Assembly: GCA_035935115.1 (NCBI GenBank)
Contig: DASYXK010000017.1
Coordinates: 1 to 64,000, forward strand
Source: TA-20 sp035935115
GTDB lineage: Archaea; Thermoproteota; Nitrososphaeria; Nitrososphaerales; Nitrosopumilaceae
Length of the DNA stretch: 64,000 bases
Reading direction: 5' to 3'
The stretch's first letter is position 1; each line of letters begins with the position of its first letter. The position numbers and the translations under genes are program-made. The notes under the pieces were generated by a model that saw nothing but the letters and a program-made list of their open reading frames with translations, ran no database searches and was not told the origin of the DNA. This document shows positions 8,592 to 18,282 of this stretch, piece after piece.

Positions 8592-11099
8592 CTAGACAAG
8601 TGGCTTATCGCCTTCTACTGGCTCAGAAACCTCTGTTGATTCACCATCTTTGATTCGTTGTAAAATTTCTGTACAGGCAAGCTTGTGCAAGTATTCATTA
8701 TTGTTTCCACATCTGTAAGAAAATGTACATCTTGGACATCCTGATTCACTTTTGCAGGGACATTCTTTTACAATGTGTAAGCTTCGCTCAAACGCTTTTT
8801 CCAGTCTGTCATATAGTGCCTTACTTGCACCATTTCCACCAATGGCTCCATCATAGATGAAGACTAGTCCAGATGTACCAAGTGATATGCCGCCTAAATC
8901 CTGTGAGACTCCGCCTGTTATCATATTACTTCCTTCAATTACAACGTGTTCTGTTGCATGATATCCGCTGGCTTCTGTGTATTCTTCATTTTCAGATTTT
9001 CCTATTTCATTGATTGGTCTTGGCACCTTGAATACAATTCCTTTTGTGACAAAATCAAACTCCAGAGGTTTTTCTAATAACACCCGTTGACCTTGTGTTA
9101 CCTCATGACCGATTTCAATATTGACATAACCATAAACTCTTTTTTGAATATGTAATCTACAAAATGCAACCTCTATTCCATTCGCATTTCTTTTTTCAAA
9201 AATAGTTTCAATAGTTGGCCATTCTTCCGTCAATGATTTGGTATAATATGGATAATCCCTTGGAAGAAATTCTATTTTTGCATTCATCTTTCCAGGATAC
9301 TCTAGCTCCTTTACCTTGTATCTTGTTCCAGCTAGAAAATAAACTGCTGACTGGTGTAGCTCTTCTAATGCTATTGGAAGATTTCTCTCACCAACTTTTT
9401 TGCCATTTAAAAATATGTCAATTGATTTTCCAATTCCTCTTATACTATAATCTTCAAGTAATGATTTGATCTGCTCATGATTTGGAACATACCGATTCTC
9501 AATTAACACCAGATTTCCAACAGCTACATGTCTTGCAATCACTTCACCATGTTCTGCTAATTCATGTCTTGCAATGGGTTTATCGCAGGCCATTGCTAAT
9601 ACTTGAAACTCTTCTACAAAGGGATTTTTTGGATCAATGTAGATCTTCTCTATATCCTCAAAATAATCAGTTGGATGATTCTTGTAGTATTGTGATATGG
9701 GATCATTGCCAAGTACCAAAAACGCATAACCATTTTGTCCCTTTCTTGCAGCTCTTCCTATTCTCTGAACCAATTTGTTGACTGGTATGGTAGATGAGAT
9801 TACTCCATCTACATTGCCAACATCTATTCCTAATTCAAGAGTAGGAGTAGCAGAAATTGCCATGAGGGTGTCATTTTTAAAAGAATTTTCAACTGATCTT
9901 CTGTAATTTGCCATCAACCCTGCCCTGTGCACTTTGATGTCAATTTTTTGTTTTCTTGCTTGCATTGCTAAAAGCTCAGAGTTTAGGTGAGAATTGTTAA
10001 AGACCAGAGTCTTGTGTTTTTTTGTTGTGAGTTTTTTTAAAATTTCTATCATTAGTGCCCGTTGTGTTCTAAGAGATGGAAAAAGCATGCTAAAATCCGT
10101 CTTTCCTTTTTTTCCAGAACCTGTTATCAATTTCATTTTTACTCCAAATAACTGCTCACAAAATGATAATGCATTTTCAAGTGTTGCAGAAGAAGCTACT
10201 ATTTGCAATGTTGGGCAGATCCTTTTCAGTCTCTTTATGATATAGTGAACGTTTGAACCAAATATTCCAGAATATACATGAGCTTCATCAACTATCAAAA
10301 ATCGTACCGTGTTTAACAATGCAGCAAACCTGCTTCTGTGCCACATGTGATAGTGTAGCACATCAAAGTTTGTTATGACTACTTGCGGAGGATTTTCTAA
10401 AATTTTCTTTCTGTCTAGTTCCTTTGTATCTCCATCAAATATTTCCACCTTGATGCCAAGCTCATCTGCGATTTCTTTTATTTTTGGTAGTTGATCTTTT
10501 GATAGAGATTTAGTTGGGTAAACAAAAAGGGCCTGAATGGTGTTACTTTGTCCCTTTTCAAGAATTTTTTGTAAAATAGGAATTACAAATGCTTCAGTTT
10601 TTCCAGAAGCTGTAGGCGCACTAATTATTACATTATTTCCCATCATGATATTCCGTATTGCCTCTTCTTGGAACTTGTAGAATTTTTCTATTTTTTTTGA
10701 CTCTAAAACACGAGTAATGTTGTCATCTAATCCTGATTCTGAAACAATGTTTCCCATCTGAGGATCAGGTTCACTTAATGTTCTAAAATACGATACATAG
10801 TATTTTCTTGCAAACAAAACAGAATGAGTAATTTCATCAAGATTGGCACTTCCTATCATTTTTTTTATCTCGGCCTCACTTTGGATTATGCCTTCTTTTT
10901 CAAGCATGGTGTCTGATTTTTTCTTGCTTGGTATTTTACCAGTGTCAAATCTGTTAAGAAAATCTAGGTATGCCTCATCAGTATTTTTGGTATAGTTTAC
11001 AATGTCTTCTAATTTACAATCAGGACAAGCAAAGACAATTTTTTGATTAAATGTTTTTTGCATCTCCATCTTTGACTTACATTTTGGGCAAGAATACAT
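8592..11099 (-). CDS. MrfA/YprA-like DEAH-box helicase with C-terminal Cys cluster
   Basis: 835 aa. It starts with a zinc ribbon (CPKC...CPDC, residues 4-31), followed by RecA domain 1 (Q-like FQEEAIR, Walker A APTASGKTE, DEAH in LIVDEAHVYSG, SSATLENA) and RecA domain 2 (GLMANYRRSVE, ATPTLELGIDVG, VQRIGRAARKG). The C-terminal DUF1998-type region ends with CPCKSESGCPRCTFSYRCG, the Cys set that binds zinc in MrfA. MrfA is a 3'-5' DNA helicase acting in mitomycin-type damage repair in Bacillus; a repair role here is inferred by homology. No MrfB-like exonuclease gene is adjacent. Confidence 0.88.
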   Translation of the reverse strand: MYSCPKCKSKMEMQKTFNQKIVFACPDCKLEDIVNYTKNTDEAYLDFLNRFDTGKIPSKKKSDTMLEKEGIIQSEAEIKKMIGSANLDEITHSVLFARKYYVSYFRTLSEPDPQMGNIVSESGLDDNITRVLESKKIEKFYKFQEEAIRNIMMGNNVIISAPTASGKTEAFVIPILQKILEKGQSNTIQALFVYPTKSLSKDQLPKIKEIADELGIKVEIFDGDTKELDRKKILENPPQVVITNFDVLHYHMWHRSRFAALLNTVRFLIVDEAHVYSGIFGSNVHYIIKRLKRICPTLQIVASSATLENALSFCEQLFGVKMKLITGSGKKGKTDFSMLFPSLRTQRALMIEILKKLTTKKHKTLVFNNSHLNSELLAMQARKQKIDIKVHRAGLMANYRRSVENSFKNDTLMAISATPTLELGIDVGNVDGVISSTIPVNKLVQRIGRAARKGQNGYAFLVLGNDPISQYYKNHPTDYFEDIEKIYIDPKNPFVEEFQVLAMACDKPIARHELAEHGEVIARHVAVGNLVLIENRYVPNHEQIKSLLEDYSIRGIGKSIDIFLNGKKVGERNLPIALEELHQSAVYFLAGTRYKVKELEYPGKMNAKIEFLPRDYPYYTKSLTEEWPTIETIFEKRNANGIEVAFCRLHIQKRVYGYVNIEIGHEVTQGQRVLLEKPLEFDFVTKGIVFKVPRPINEIGKSENEEYTEASGYHATEHVVIEGSNMITGGVSQDLGGISLGTSGLVFIYDGAIGGNGASKALYDRLEKAFERSLHIVKECPCKSESGCPRCTFSYRCGNNNEYLHKLACTEILQRIKDGESTEVSEPVEGDKPLV

Positions 11100-11193
11100 A
11101 CCTCATCAAAGACTAATGGTGATTTAATTTTTGATTTGTTACTAATTTTGTTAACTGGTTAAGCCTTTAAGCAACAAATCTTATCTTAAATCA

Positions 11194-12084
11194 TTGAAAG
11201 TCCTTGTTACTGGTGGGACAGGGTTTATTGGTTCAAAACTTGTCGATAAACTAGTTAATAGAGGAGTTTCAGTTACTTGTCTTATCAGGCAAGGAGCAGT
11301 TTCAAATCCTACTGCAAAAACAGTGACAGGAGATCTTACTTATCCTGATTTCATACTTCCAGACGAAGAGTATGATGTAGTTTACCATCTTGCAGCTGCA
11401 TGGCCTGGAGAGAAAGACAAGAAAGTTCTAAGAGCGGTAAACTATGATGGCACTGTAAATTTATTTAGTTTGTTAAAAGATAAAGCCAAATTCATTGTGT
11501 ATGTATCAGGCCTTGGAGTGTTTGGCAATCCTGGAAATAATATTGTGGATGAAAATTCACCAATAAAACCGCATACCGAATATGCCAAAATAAGACTAGA
11601 AGCTCAAAAATTTCTGGAATCAAGCTGTAAAGAACATAAAATCGCATTTAGTGTGGCGTATCTTGGAGACGCTTATGGAAACGGTGGTTGGTTCAAAAAA
11701 ATCTTGGTGGAGAGATTAAAGAAAGGTTCGTTTAGAATGCCTGGATCTGGAGAATATTATCGAAGCTTTGTACATGTAGATGATGTTGTATCTGCTCTTG
11801 AATCTATAATAGAAAAAAATGCCATAAATCAGTCCTTTATTATTACTGATTCAATACCTGTCACATTCAAGAATTTTGTTAGTCTGGTTTGCAAGGAACT
11901 TGGAGTAAAGGAACCTGGTTCCATTCCAACAATTTTGGCAAAGGCTGTCATAGGCGGTGATTTTGTGAATCTTTTGACCACATCGATAAAGACATCAAAT
12001 AATAAAATTACATCGATATGTGATTTTGTGTATAAATCATATAATGAAGGAATCCCTGCAACAATTTCTGAAATGAAATTTTGA
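11194..12084 (+). CDS. NAD-dependent epimerase/dehydratase
   Basis: 296 aa, TTG start at 11194. An extended-SDR protein: GGTGFIGSKL Rossmann motif at the N-terminus, VYHLAAAWPG, then VYVSGLGVFG. The usual YxxxK is present as YAKIR (HTEYAKIRLEA). The substrate part contains GEYYRSFVHVDDVVSAL, typical of nucleotide-sugar or sterol-type epimerases/dehydrogenases. It precedes a UbiE-like methyltransferase on the same strand with a 36-bp gap, so the pair could act in lipid or quinone modification, but the substrate is not evident. Confidence 0.87.
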   Translation: MKVLVTGGTGFIGSKLVDKLVNRGVSVTCLIRQGAVSNPTAKTVTGDLTYPDFILPDEEYDVVYHLAAAWPGEKDKKVLRAVNYDGTVNLFSLLKDKAKFIVYVSGLGVFGNPGNNIVDENSPIKPHTEYAKIRLEAQKFLESSCKEHKIAFSVAYLGDAYGNGGWFKKILVERLKKGSFRMPGSGEYYRSFVHVDDVVSALESIIEKNAINQSFIITDSIPVTFKNFVSLVCKELGVKEPGSIPTILAKAVIGGDFVNLLTTSIKTSNNKITSICDFVYKSYNEGIPATISEMKF

Positions 12085-12120
12085 ATTGACATATAATATC
12101 CGGATATTCTAAATTTTTGT

Positions 12121-12810
12121 GTGGGTCTTGGAAGCTATTGGGGCGAGGTACTTGATGTTCTGGAAGATATAATTCCTGTTTACGATAAAGTTAATTCTGT
12201 AATATCGCTTGGCAAGGACAAAGATTTTCGCATTAAAGGAATTTCTGGAAGAGTAAGACAAGGAAATCTTGTACTAGATGCAGGTTCTGGATTTGGCAAC
12301 ATGTCAAAAACTGCATTAAAGATTTGTAATGATGATTTACAAATTACACTTTATGATCCATTGCAACCAATGCTAAAAAATACAAAAAGATTGTTTACAA
12401 ATACTCCTAGTCTGGCTTGCGGTGTGTTCGAACACATTCCATTTCAAGATGAAAAGTTTGATGCTGTGATGTGTGGTTATTCATTACGTGATGCTATCAG
12501 TCTTAAAACTGCGATATCTGAAATTCATCGCGTATTAAAAAAGGGCGGAAGATTTGTCATTGTGGATTTGGGAAAACCAGATAATTCTTTTTTGAGGTTT
12601 GGTGTCTCATTTTATCTTAGAGTAATACTGCCAATCATAGCAACAGCGGCAGCAGGCAAACTTGGCTTCAAATTTGGAACACTTTATGGTACATACAAAT
12701 TGTGGCCACAAAACAAAAAGCTTGAATCTCTACTGCTTGAAAAATTCTCTAAGGTTGAATTTGAAAAGGGAATGATGGGTGGAGCAATAATGGTCGCTGC
12801 ATACAAATAG
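12121..12810 (+). CDS. UbiE/MenG-like SAM methyltransferase
   Basis: 229 aa, GTG start. Class I SAM-dependent methyltransferase: VLDAGSGFGNMS (motif I), TLYDPLQPML, then FEHIPFQDEKFDAVMCGYSLRDA and LKKGGRFVIVDLGKP. The N-terminal YDKVNSVISLGKDK matches the UbiE/COQ5 signature that precedes the SAM site. Family members C-methylate demethylmenaquinone or ubiquinone precursors; thaumarchaea make menaquinone-like quinones, so a quinone role is plausible but inferred. It lies between an epimerase and tatA. Confidence 0.85.
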   Translation: MGLGSYWGEVLDVLEDIIPVYDKVNSVISLGKDKDFRIKGISGRVRQGNLVLDAGSGFGNMSKTALKICNDDLQITLYDPLQPMLKNTKRLFTNTPSLACGVFEHIPFQDEKFDAVMCGYSLRDAISLKTAISEIHRVLKKGGRFVIVDLGKPDNSFLRFGVSFYLRVILPIIATAAAGKLGFKFGTLYGTYKLWPQNKKLESLLLEKFSKVEFEKGMMGGAIMVAAYK

Positions 12811-12849
12811 TTTCCAAAACTTTAATTTCGTAACAATACAACTTGAAGC

Positions 12850-13206
12850 ATGTTAGATTTTTCACTTGATATCATTGGAAATGAATGGATGATCATTGCT
12901 TTTGTTGCCATAATTCTGTTTTTAGGAACAAAACGACTTCCTGATGTATCACGAAAGATTGGAAAGATCATGGTTGAATATAACAAGACAAAAAATATGG
13001 TACAAAACGAATTACAAAAGGCAACTACAAGCTATAACATATCTGTACAGGGACCAGTGGAAACAGAGAGACAAAAGCTTGAAACAATTGCAAAGTCACT
13101 TGGAATTGATTATATCAATAAAACAGATGATGAACTAAAGAATATGATAGCATCAAAAATAGGAAATCAACCGTCAACAAATGGTACTGACAACCAAGCA
13201 TCATAA
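12850..13206 (+). CDS. tatA: Twin-arginine translocase subunit TatA-like
   Basis: 118 aa. A short N-terminal segment, one transmembrane helix (WMIIAFVAIILFLGTKRLP), the typical hinge and an amphipathic helix (DVSRKIGKIMVEYNKTK), then a hydrophilic tail. This is TatA/TatE architecture, in which oligomers form the passage for folded Tat substrates. The tail (residues ~60-118) is Gln/Asn/Thr-rich. No tatC is visible in the window. Confidence 0.85.
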   Translation: MLDFSLDIIGNEWMIIAFVAIILFLGTKRLPDVSRKIGKIMVEYNKTKNMVQNELQKATTSYNISVQGPVETERQKLETIAKSLGIDYINKTDDELKNMIASKIGNQPSTNGTDNQAS

Positions 13207-13218
13207 GTTCTCAACAAA

Positions 13219-13226
13219 TTTAAATA
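13219..13226 (+). promoter_or_regulatory. TATA box of glutamate dehydrogenase
   Basis: TTTAAATA lies about 34 bases upstream of the TTG start at 13257, the spacing expected for an archaeal promoter with a very short leader. Confidence 0.5.
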
Positions 13227-13256
13227 GAATATCTAGTCACTCAAGATGGTAATAAT

Positions 13257-14504
13257 TTGGTAAAAATAGATCCCTGGCAAAACGCATTAAAACAACTAGA
13301 CGATGCAGCAAAAATTCTAAAACTTGATCCTGGTGTTCACCAAATACTTGCAATGCCAAAAAAAGTTCTAACAGTAGCCATCCCAGTAAAAATGGATAAC
13401 GGAAAGATCAAAGTTTTCACAGGATACAGATCACAGCATAATGATTTTAGAGGACCACACAAAGGGGGAATAAGATATCATCCAGGTGTTACAATAGAGG
13501 AAGTAAAGGCACTCTCAATGTGGATGACATGGAAGTGTGCCATAGTTGATGTTCCATTTGGTGGAGGAAAGGGTGGAATAATTTGCGATCCAAAAAGAAT
13601 GTCCGCTGGAGAAAAAGAACGAATGACAAGAAGATATGCATACGCAATTTCTGAAATTATTGGACCGGGAAAGGACGTTCCAGCTCCTGATGTTTACACG
13701 ACTGGAAAAGAAATGGCTCAGATTATGGATGTTTATAGTGTAATGCACGGACAAGGTGAACCAGCTGTTATAACAGGAAAGCCGATCTCAGTAGGAGGTT
13801 CTCTTGCTAGAAATGTAGCAACTGGTTTGGGTGTAGCATATTGTGTAAGAGAGGGTGCAAAAAAACTCAAACTCAAATTAAAAGGTGCCAGAGTAGTCAT
13901 TCAAGGATTTGGAAATGCGGGAACTTTTGCTGCTGAATACATAGAAAAAATGGGCGGCAAAGTTATTGCAGTTAGTGATTCAAAAGGTAACATAATAAAC
14001 ACAAAAGGACTAGATTCAAAAAAGGTTCTTGATTACAAAAACAAGCACGGCTCAGTTGTTGGATATCCAGGAAGCAAAAAAATAACAACAGAACAACTAC
14101 TTACTACACTATGCGATATACTTGTTCCAGCAGCACTTGAAAATCAAATCACACCAAATATTGCAAAAAACATCAAGTGTAAAATTATAGCAGAAGCAGC
14201 AAACGGACCAACAACTCCAGAAGCAGATGACATTTTATTCAAGAAAAAAATAATGGTGATACCAGACATTTTGGCAAATTCAGGTGGAGTATGTATATCA
14301 TATCTGGAATGGGTACAAAACCTGCAGAGATATTACTGGACCTTTGACGAAGTGGCAAAAACTATGGAAAAACATATTGTCCGAGGCTTTAACGACACAT
14401 ACAACTTGGCACAAAAACACAAAGTAGACATGAGAAAAGGCAGCATGGTTTTAGCAGTTAGCCGAGTACTGGAATCGTTTGAAGCACGTGGCTTGTGGCC
14501 TTAG
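13257..14504 (+). CDS. gdhA: Glutamate dehydrogenase
   Basis: 415 aa, the normal size for hexameric glutamate dehydrogenase. The TTG start is supported because the ATG at 13246 runs into a stop after four codons. Substrate domain: GPHKGGIRYHPGV, KCAIVDVPFGGGKGGI with the catalytic Lys, and PAPDVYTTGKEM. Rossmann domain: VVIQGFGNAGTFAAEYI and later AEAANGPTTPEAD. It interconverts 2-oxoglutarate plus ammonium and glutamate. In an ammonia oxidiser it is the likely main route for ammonium assimilation. A RAM-domain protein gene follows after 35 bp on the same strand. Confidence 0.95.
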   Translation: MVKIDPWQNALKQLDDAAKILKLDPGVHQILAMPKKVLTVAIPVKMDNGKIKVFTGYRSQHNDFRGPHKGGIRYHPGVTIEEVKALSMWMTWKCAIVDVPFGGGKGGIICDPKRMSAGEKERMTRRYAYAISEIIGPGKDVPAPDVYTTGKEMAQIMDVYSVMHGQGEPAVITGKPISVGGSLARNVATGLGVAYCVREGAKKLKLKLKGARVVIQGFGNAGTFAAEYIEKMGGKVIAVSDSKGNIINTKGLDSKKVLDYKNKHGSVVGYPGSKKITTEQLLTTLCDILVPAALENQITPNIAKNIKCKIIAEAANGPTTPEADDILFKKKIMVIPDILANSGGVCISYLEWVQNLQRYYWTFDEVAKTMEKHIVRGFNDTYNLAQKHKVDMRKGSMVLAVSRVLESFEARGLWP

Positions 14505-14539
14505 GATATATTCAATAGCAAGGAAAGTCAAGTTAGATT

Positions 14540-14767
14540 ATGGCCAAAGCATTTGTTGCAGTTCATTGTCACACAGGAAAGGAAAATCAAGTAATTAGAG
14601 CATTAATGGAAATAAAAGGAATCTCAGAAGTTACTGGAGTTCTTGGACTGTATGATGTCATAGTAAAGATAGAATCAGACGATACCATGAAACTTGAAGA
14701 AATTATTACAAAAAAAGTAAGAACCGTACCTTATATTCTTACAACCATGACACTAGTTGTCATGTAA
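14540..14767 (+). CDS. Stand-alone RAM (Lrp/AsnC ligand-binding) protein
   Basis: 75 aa comprising only the RAM domain of Lrp/AsnC regulators, with no HTH: AFVAVHCHTGKENQVIRAL, GVLGLYDVIVKIES and TTMTLVV. Such proteins assemble into rings that bind amino acids between subunits. Being directly downstream of glutamate dehydrogenase, it may sense glutamate or a related amino acid and partner with an Lrp regulator; this is inference. A second, divergent copy lies at 51712-51942. Confidence 0.88.
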   Translation: MAKAFVAVHCHTGKENQVIRALMEIKGISEVTGVLGLYDVIVKIESDDTMKLEEIITKKVRTVPYILTTMTLVVM

Positions 14768-14822
14768 AAAATTTTACAATGTATTGACTAGATTATAAAA
14801 TAAAAAGTGATTTTAGTCTGGT

Positions 14823-15173
14823 TTAGGATGTGCTAAAGGAGCTTCCACATGAACAGCTCTTTGTCACGTTTGGATTGTTGATCTTAAATCCAGCGCCCAT
14901 CAGACTTTCGATATAGTCAACATTTGCACCTTTAAGATAGTCAGCACTGTAGCTGTCTATTACCATCCTTACGCCATTCTCTTCTATTACAAGGTCGTCC
15001 TCTTCGGCCTTTTGCTCAAAACCCATTCCATATGAAAGGCCTGAACAACCGCCTCCTTGAACATACACTCTAAGAAATGATGGCTTGTCTGCTTCCTCTT
15101 TCATAAAGGCAATTACTTTTTCTGCTGCTTTTGGAGTAATTGTAAGCAGTTTGGTGGTCTGTGAGTTACTCAT
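14823..15173 (-). CDS. HesB/IscA-type iron-sulfur cluster carrier
   Basis: 116 aa. It has the A-type carrier pattern: TPKAAEKVIAFM, GGGCSGLSYGMGF with the first conserved Cys, IDSYSADYLKGANVDY, and the C-terminal CSCGSSFST with the two remaining Cys. These proteins hold 2Fe-2S or 4Fe-4S clusters and deliver them to apo-enzymes. Short N-terminal extension only. The gene is convergent with the RAM gene. Confidence 0.92.
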   Translation of the reverse strand: MSNSQTTKLLTITPKAAEKVIAFMKEEADKPSFLRVYVQGGGCSGLSYGMGFEQKAEEDDLVIEENGVRMVIDSYSADYLKGANVDYIESLMGAGFKINNPNVTKSCSCGSSFSTS

Positions 15174-15253
15174 GACTAATGTGAGTCTTTTAAATTATAA
15201 TAAGCTTTTCATACTTGACATATTAGGAATCTCATAAAAAATGAGGTCTTTTT

Positions 15254-16015
15254 CTATTTCTTTGACTTGTTTACAAAGGCAGTCATTCTTTCTGCTCTGT
15301 CTGGATGAGTAAAACATAATCCCCAAGTGTATAACTCCAAGGCAAGTCCTGTGTCAATGTCAGAGTTTCTGCCTTTGTTAATGGCAATCTTTGACATTCT
15401 TACTGCCATTGCAGAATTTTGTGCTATCATCTTTGCCATGTTGTTTGCTTCCTCTGCAAGCTTTGACAATTCAACTACTTGGTTTACAAGACCAATTTCT
15501 TTTCCTTCATCTGCTTTTACTTGCCTACCTGTATAGATCAATTCTTTTGCTTTTGCAATTCCAACAATTCTCTGTAATCTTTGTGTTCCGCCCCATCCTG
15601 GACAAACCCCTATGGTTACTTCTGGCTGACCCATCTTTGCAGTGTCTGCAGCAATTCTGATATCACATGCCAGAGCAAGTTCACATCCTCCCCCTAATGC
15701 AAATCCATTTACTGCAGCAATTGTTGGCTTGCTACAATTTTCAACTGTGAAAGTTAAAAGGTGTCCTGTCTTTGCATATGTCTCTGATTCAATTGGTGTG
15801 ATGGTAGACATGTATGCAATGTCTGCACCCGCAGAAAATGCCTTGTCGCCTTCTCCTGTAAGTATGATTACTTTGATGGTATCATCTTTGTCAATCTCGT
15901 TGAAAACTGTAATTAGTTCTTTAGCAACTTCAGTATTCATTGCATTATATTTGTCAGGACGGTTTATCTTTACGGTAGCAATTCCATCTGATTTTGAGAC
16001 ATTAACTAGTGGCAT
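15254..16015 (-). CDS. Crotonyl-CoA hydratase / 3-hydroxypropionyl-CoA dehydratase
   Basis: 253 aa crotonase-fold protein. It has the oxyanion-hole segments (AFSAGADIAYM and ALGGGCELALACD) and both catalytic Glu positions (GGGCELA and GQPEVTIGV), so it should act as a hydratase. It lies 24 bp downstream of the ADP-forming acyl-CoA synthetase, the same order as the Nitrosopumilus maritimus pair Nmar_1309/Nmar_1308, whose products serve the 3HP/4HB cycle; Nmar_1308 hydrates both crotonyl-CoA and acryloyl-CoA. The dual role is transferred from that homology. Confidence 0.88.
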   Translation of the reverse strand: MPLVNVSKSDGIATVKINRPDKYNAMNTEVAKELITVFNEIDKDDTIKVIILTGEGDKAFSAGADIAYMSTITPIESETYAKTGHLLTFTVENCSKPTIAAVNGFALGGGCELALACDIRIAADTAKMGQPEVTIGVCPGWGGTQRLQRIVGIAKAKELIYTGRQVKADEGKEIGLVNQVVELSKLAEEANNMAKMIAQNSAMAVRMSKIAINKGRNSDIDTGLALELYTWGLCFTHPDRAERMTAFVNKSKK

Positions 16016-16039
16016 GAAAAAACTCTAATCTACAGGAAA

Positions 16040-18166
16040 TTAAACGTTGTCAGAAGGTTTGTGTTTTCCCCATTGATGTAATGCAGATGCAACTGCTACC
16101 CATGTTCTAATGTCATCATAGACTGGAACATTGTGTTTTTCAATCAAATCTGAAACCTTTTTTGTATAAGGTCCACCATTTCCACCGACTATGATTGGTT
16201 TCTTTCGCTGTTTTGAAAACTCTCCAAGATAATCAATGATTGTTTCTTCTAATGGGTCATCTTGAAATACAAACCATGGCATGATGATATCCACATTAGG
16301 ATCCTCCATGAATTTTTGAATTGCATATCTATAATCGTCTGCATTTGCTCCGCCAGTTACATCTACTGGATTTCCACTTCCAATAACATATGTTGCTGGA
16401 TAGTGCGCCTTCATTTCTTTTACAGTATTTTCTGTTACCTTGGCAAGTTCTAATCCAAATCTTTCAAAGTGATCTATTGCTCCAATCATAGGTCCTGCAC
16501 CATTACTTACAAGACCAATTCTGCCACCTTTTGCAGCTGGTTGCCATGCAAGCGCCTTTACTACTCCTGCAAGTTCCTGATAACTATCAACTGAAATTAT
16601 TCCAGCTTGTTTGAATGCTCCCATGATTATTGCGTTAGAGCCTCCCAATGATCCTGTATGTGATGCTGCCTGTTTTGCGCCTAATGTTGTTCTACCGCTC
16701 TTCCAAATTACAACAGGTTTGTGTTTTTCTGTCATTACATGCTTTGCAGTCTCTATGAATTTGCGACCATCTCCAAATCCTTCTACATATAGTGCAATTA
16801 CTTTGGTCTGAGGATCGTTTGCTAGATACCAAATCATATCTGCTTCGTCTACATCTGATCTGTTTCCATAGCTTACCATCTTTGAAAGACCAAAAGTATC
16901 TGCAGTTTCTAAAAAGCTAATTCCCATAGTTCCGCTTTGAGATAATAATGCAACAGGTCCTAGTTTAGCTCTTACCATTCTTTCCTGTCCTTGGAATGCG
17001 CAATCTAGTCTATTTGCGGCATTGAACATGCCTATACAATTTGGACCAATTATTCTAATTTTGTGTAATTCCGACAAACGTTTTATTTCTGCTTCCATTG
17101 CCGCTCTATCGCCACCAAGTTCTTTTCCGCCACCAGATACGATTACAACATTATGGATTCCTTTTTTTGCACACTCTTCTAAAACTGGCGCTGTAATGGA
17201 AAGATCTACACAAACTACTACCAAGTCTACCTTGTCTGGAATTGCAGATAATGATGGATAGCATTTGAGTCCCAAAATTTCTTCTGACTTTGGATTTATT
17301 GGATATACTTTTCCTTTGTAATCATGTTTTGCAATACTGTCTAAAACAGAGTTGCCAATTTTTCCTGGAGTTGCAGATGCTCCAACCAACGCAACTGACT
17401 GTGGCGTGAAAAACGTCTCCATAAATTCTGCATTTGGCTGTGCTTTGGAAATTGCGTCTTTCTTGAATTCTTTTCTTAAAAGTATCTTTGCATCAACAAC
17501 ATAGTATGATTTTGGATACACCACAATTGGGTTAAAGTCAATGCTGTCAAAGTAACCTGCATTGTCAGTTCCAATCTTTCCTATCTGAACTAGTGCCTTT
17601 GCAAGCATGTTTTGGTCTATTGGTTTGCTTCCCCTATACCCTTGCAATATTTTTGCACCTTTTAGCTCTTCAAGCATAGACTTTGCATCTGCAATTGTAA
17701 TTGGAAGCATTCTAAACGCAACATCTTTGAATATTTCAGTTAATACACCGCCAAGGCCTACCATTATCACTGGACCAAACTGTGGATCGTTTTGAAGACC
17801 AACAATAAGCTCTACTCCTTGTGGTACCATCTTCTCAAGAAGAATTCCTTTTAGGTGAACACCTTTTTTCTTTGAGAGTCTTTTGTACATGTCATTGAAA
17901 GCTTGTTTTACATCTTTTTCATTTTGTAATCCCACCTTGACTCCACCAACATCTGTTTTGTGAAGAATTTGTGGAGAAACAACCTTCATTACAAGAGGAT
18001 AGCCAAGCTTTTTTGCTGCCTTTGTAGCTTCTTTTGCGGAGTTTACTAGTGCATATCCTGGTACCTTGATTCCATATTTCTTCAAAACTGCTTTTGAAAG
18101 ATCTTCTGTGATTACCTTGTGATCTGTAGCAATTGTTTCTTCAAAAACTTTGGTGACTGTACTCAA
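16040..18166 (-). CDS. 3-hydroxypropionyl-CoA synthetase (ADP-forming)
   Basis: 708 aa, TTG start. Residues ~1-230 are an ATP-grasp domain (YPLVMKVVSPQILHKTDVGG, GLGGVLTEIFKDVAFR). From ~245 follow a CoA-binding Rossmann domain (VALVGASATPGKIGNSVL) and succinyl-CoA-ligase-like domains with the phosphohistidine site AASHTGSLGG. The ATP-grasp part comes first, the reverse of the common alpha-beta fusion of this superfamily. ADP-forming enzymes of this type make the thaumarchaeal 3HP/4HB cycle energy-efficient. Choice of 3-hydroxypropionate rather than 4-hydroxybutyrate rests on linkage to the crotonase gene, as in N. maritimus. Confidence 0.88.
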   Translation of the reverse strand: MSTVTKVFEETIATDHKVITEDLSKAVLKKYGIKVPGYALVNSAKEATKAAKKLGYPLVMKVVSPQILHKTDVGGVKVGLQNEKDVKQAFNDMYKRLSKKKGVHLKGILLEKMVPQGVELIVGLQNDPQFGPVIMVGLGGVLTEIFKDVAFRMLPITIADAKSMLEELKGAKILQGYRGSKPIDQNMLAKALVQIGKIGTDNAGYFDSIDFNPIVVYPKSYYVVDAKILLRKEFKKDAISKAQPNAEFMETFFTPQSVALVGASATPGKIGNSVLDSIAKHDYKGKVYPINPKSEEILGLKCYPSLSAIPDKVDLVVVCVDLSITAPVLEECAKKGIHNVVIVSGGGKELGGDRAAMEAEIKRLSELHKIRIIGPNCIGMFNAANRLDCAFQGQERMVRAKLGPVALLSQSGTMGISFLETADTFGLSKMVSYGNRSDVDEADMIWYLANDPQTKVIALYVEGFGDGRKFIETAKHVMTEKHKPVVIWKSGRTTLGAKQAASHTGSLGGSNAIIMGAFKQAGIISVDSYQELAGVVKALAWQPAAKGGRIGLVSNGAGPMIGAIDHFERFGLELAKVTENTVKEMKAHYPATYVIGSGNPVDVTGGANADDYRYAIQKFMEDPNVDIIMPWFVFQDDPLEETIIDYLGEFSKQRKKPIIVGGNGGPYTKKVSDLIEKHNVPVYDDIRTWVAVASALHQWGKHKPSDNV

Positions 18167-18282
18167 TTTGAAAACTCCATTGTTTCACTAATGCATTTTA
18201 AAAATTTTTGTAGATTGACGATTTTTGATAATTTTTTCATGACCAGATCCGAAAGTCTTATCGTCATTATATTAAACTTTTG

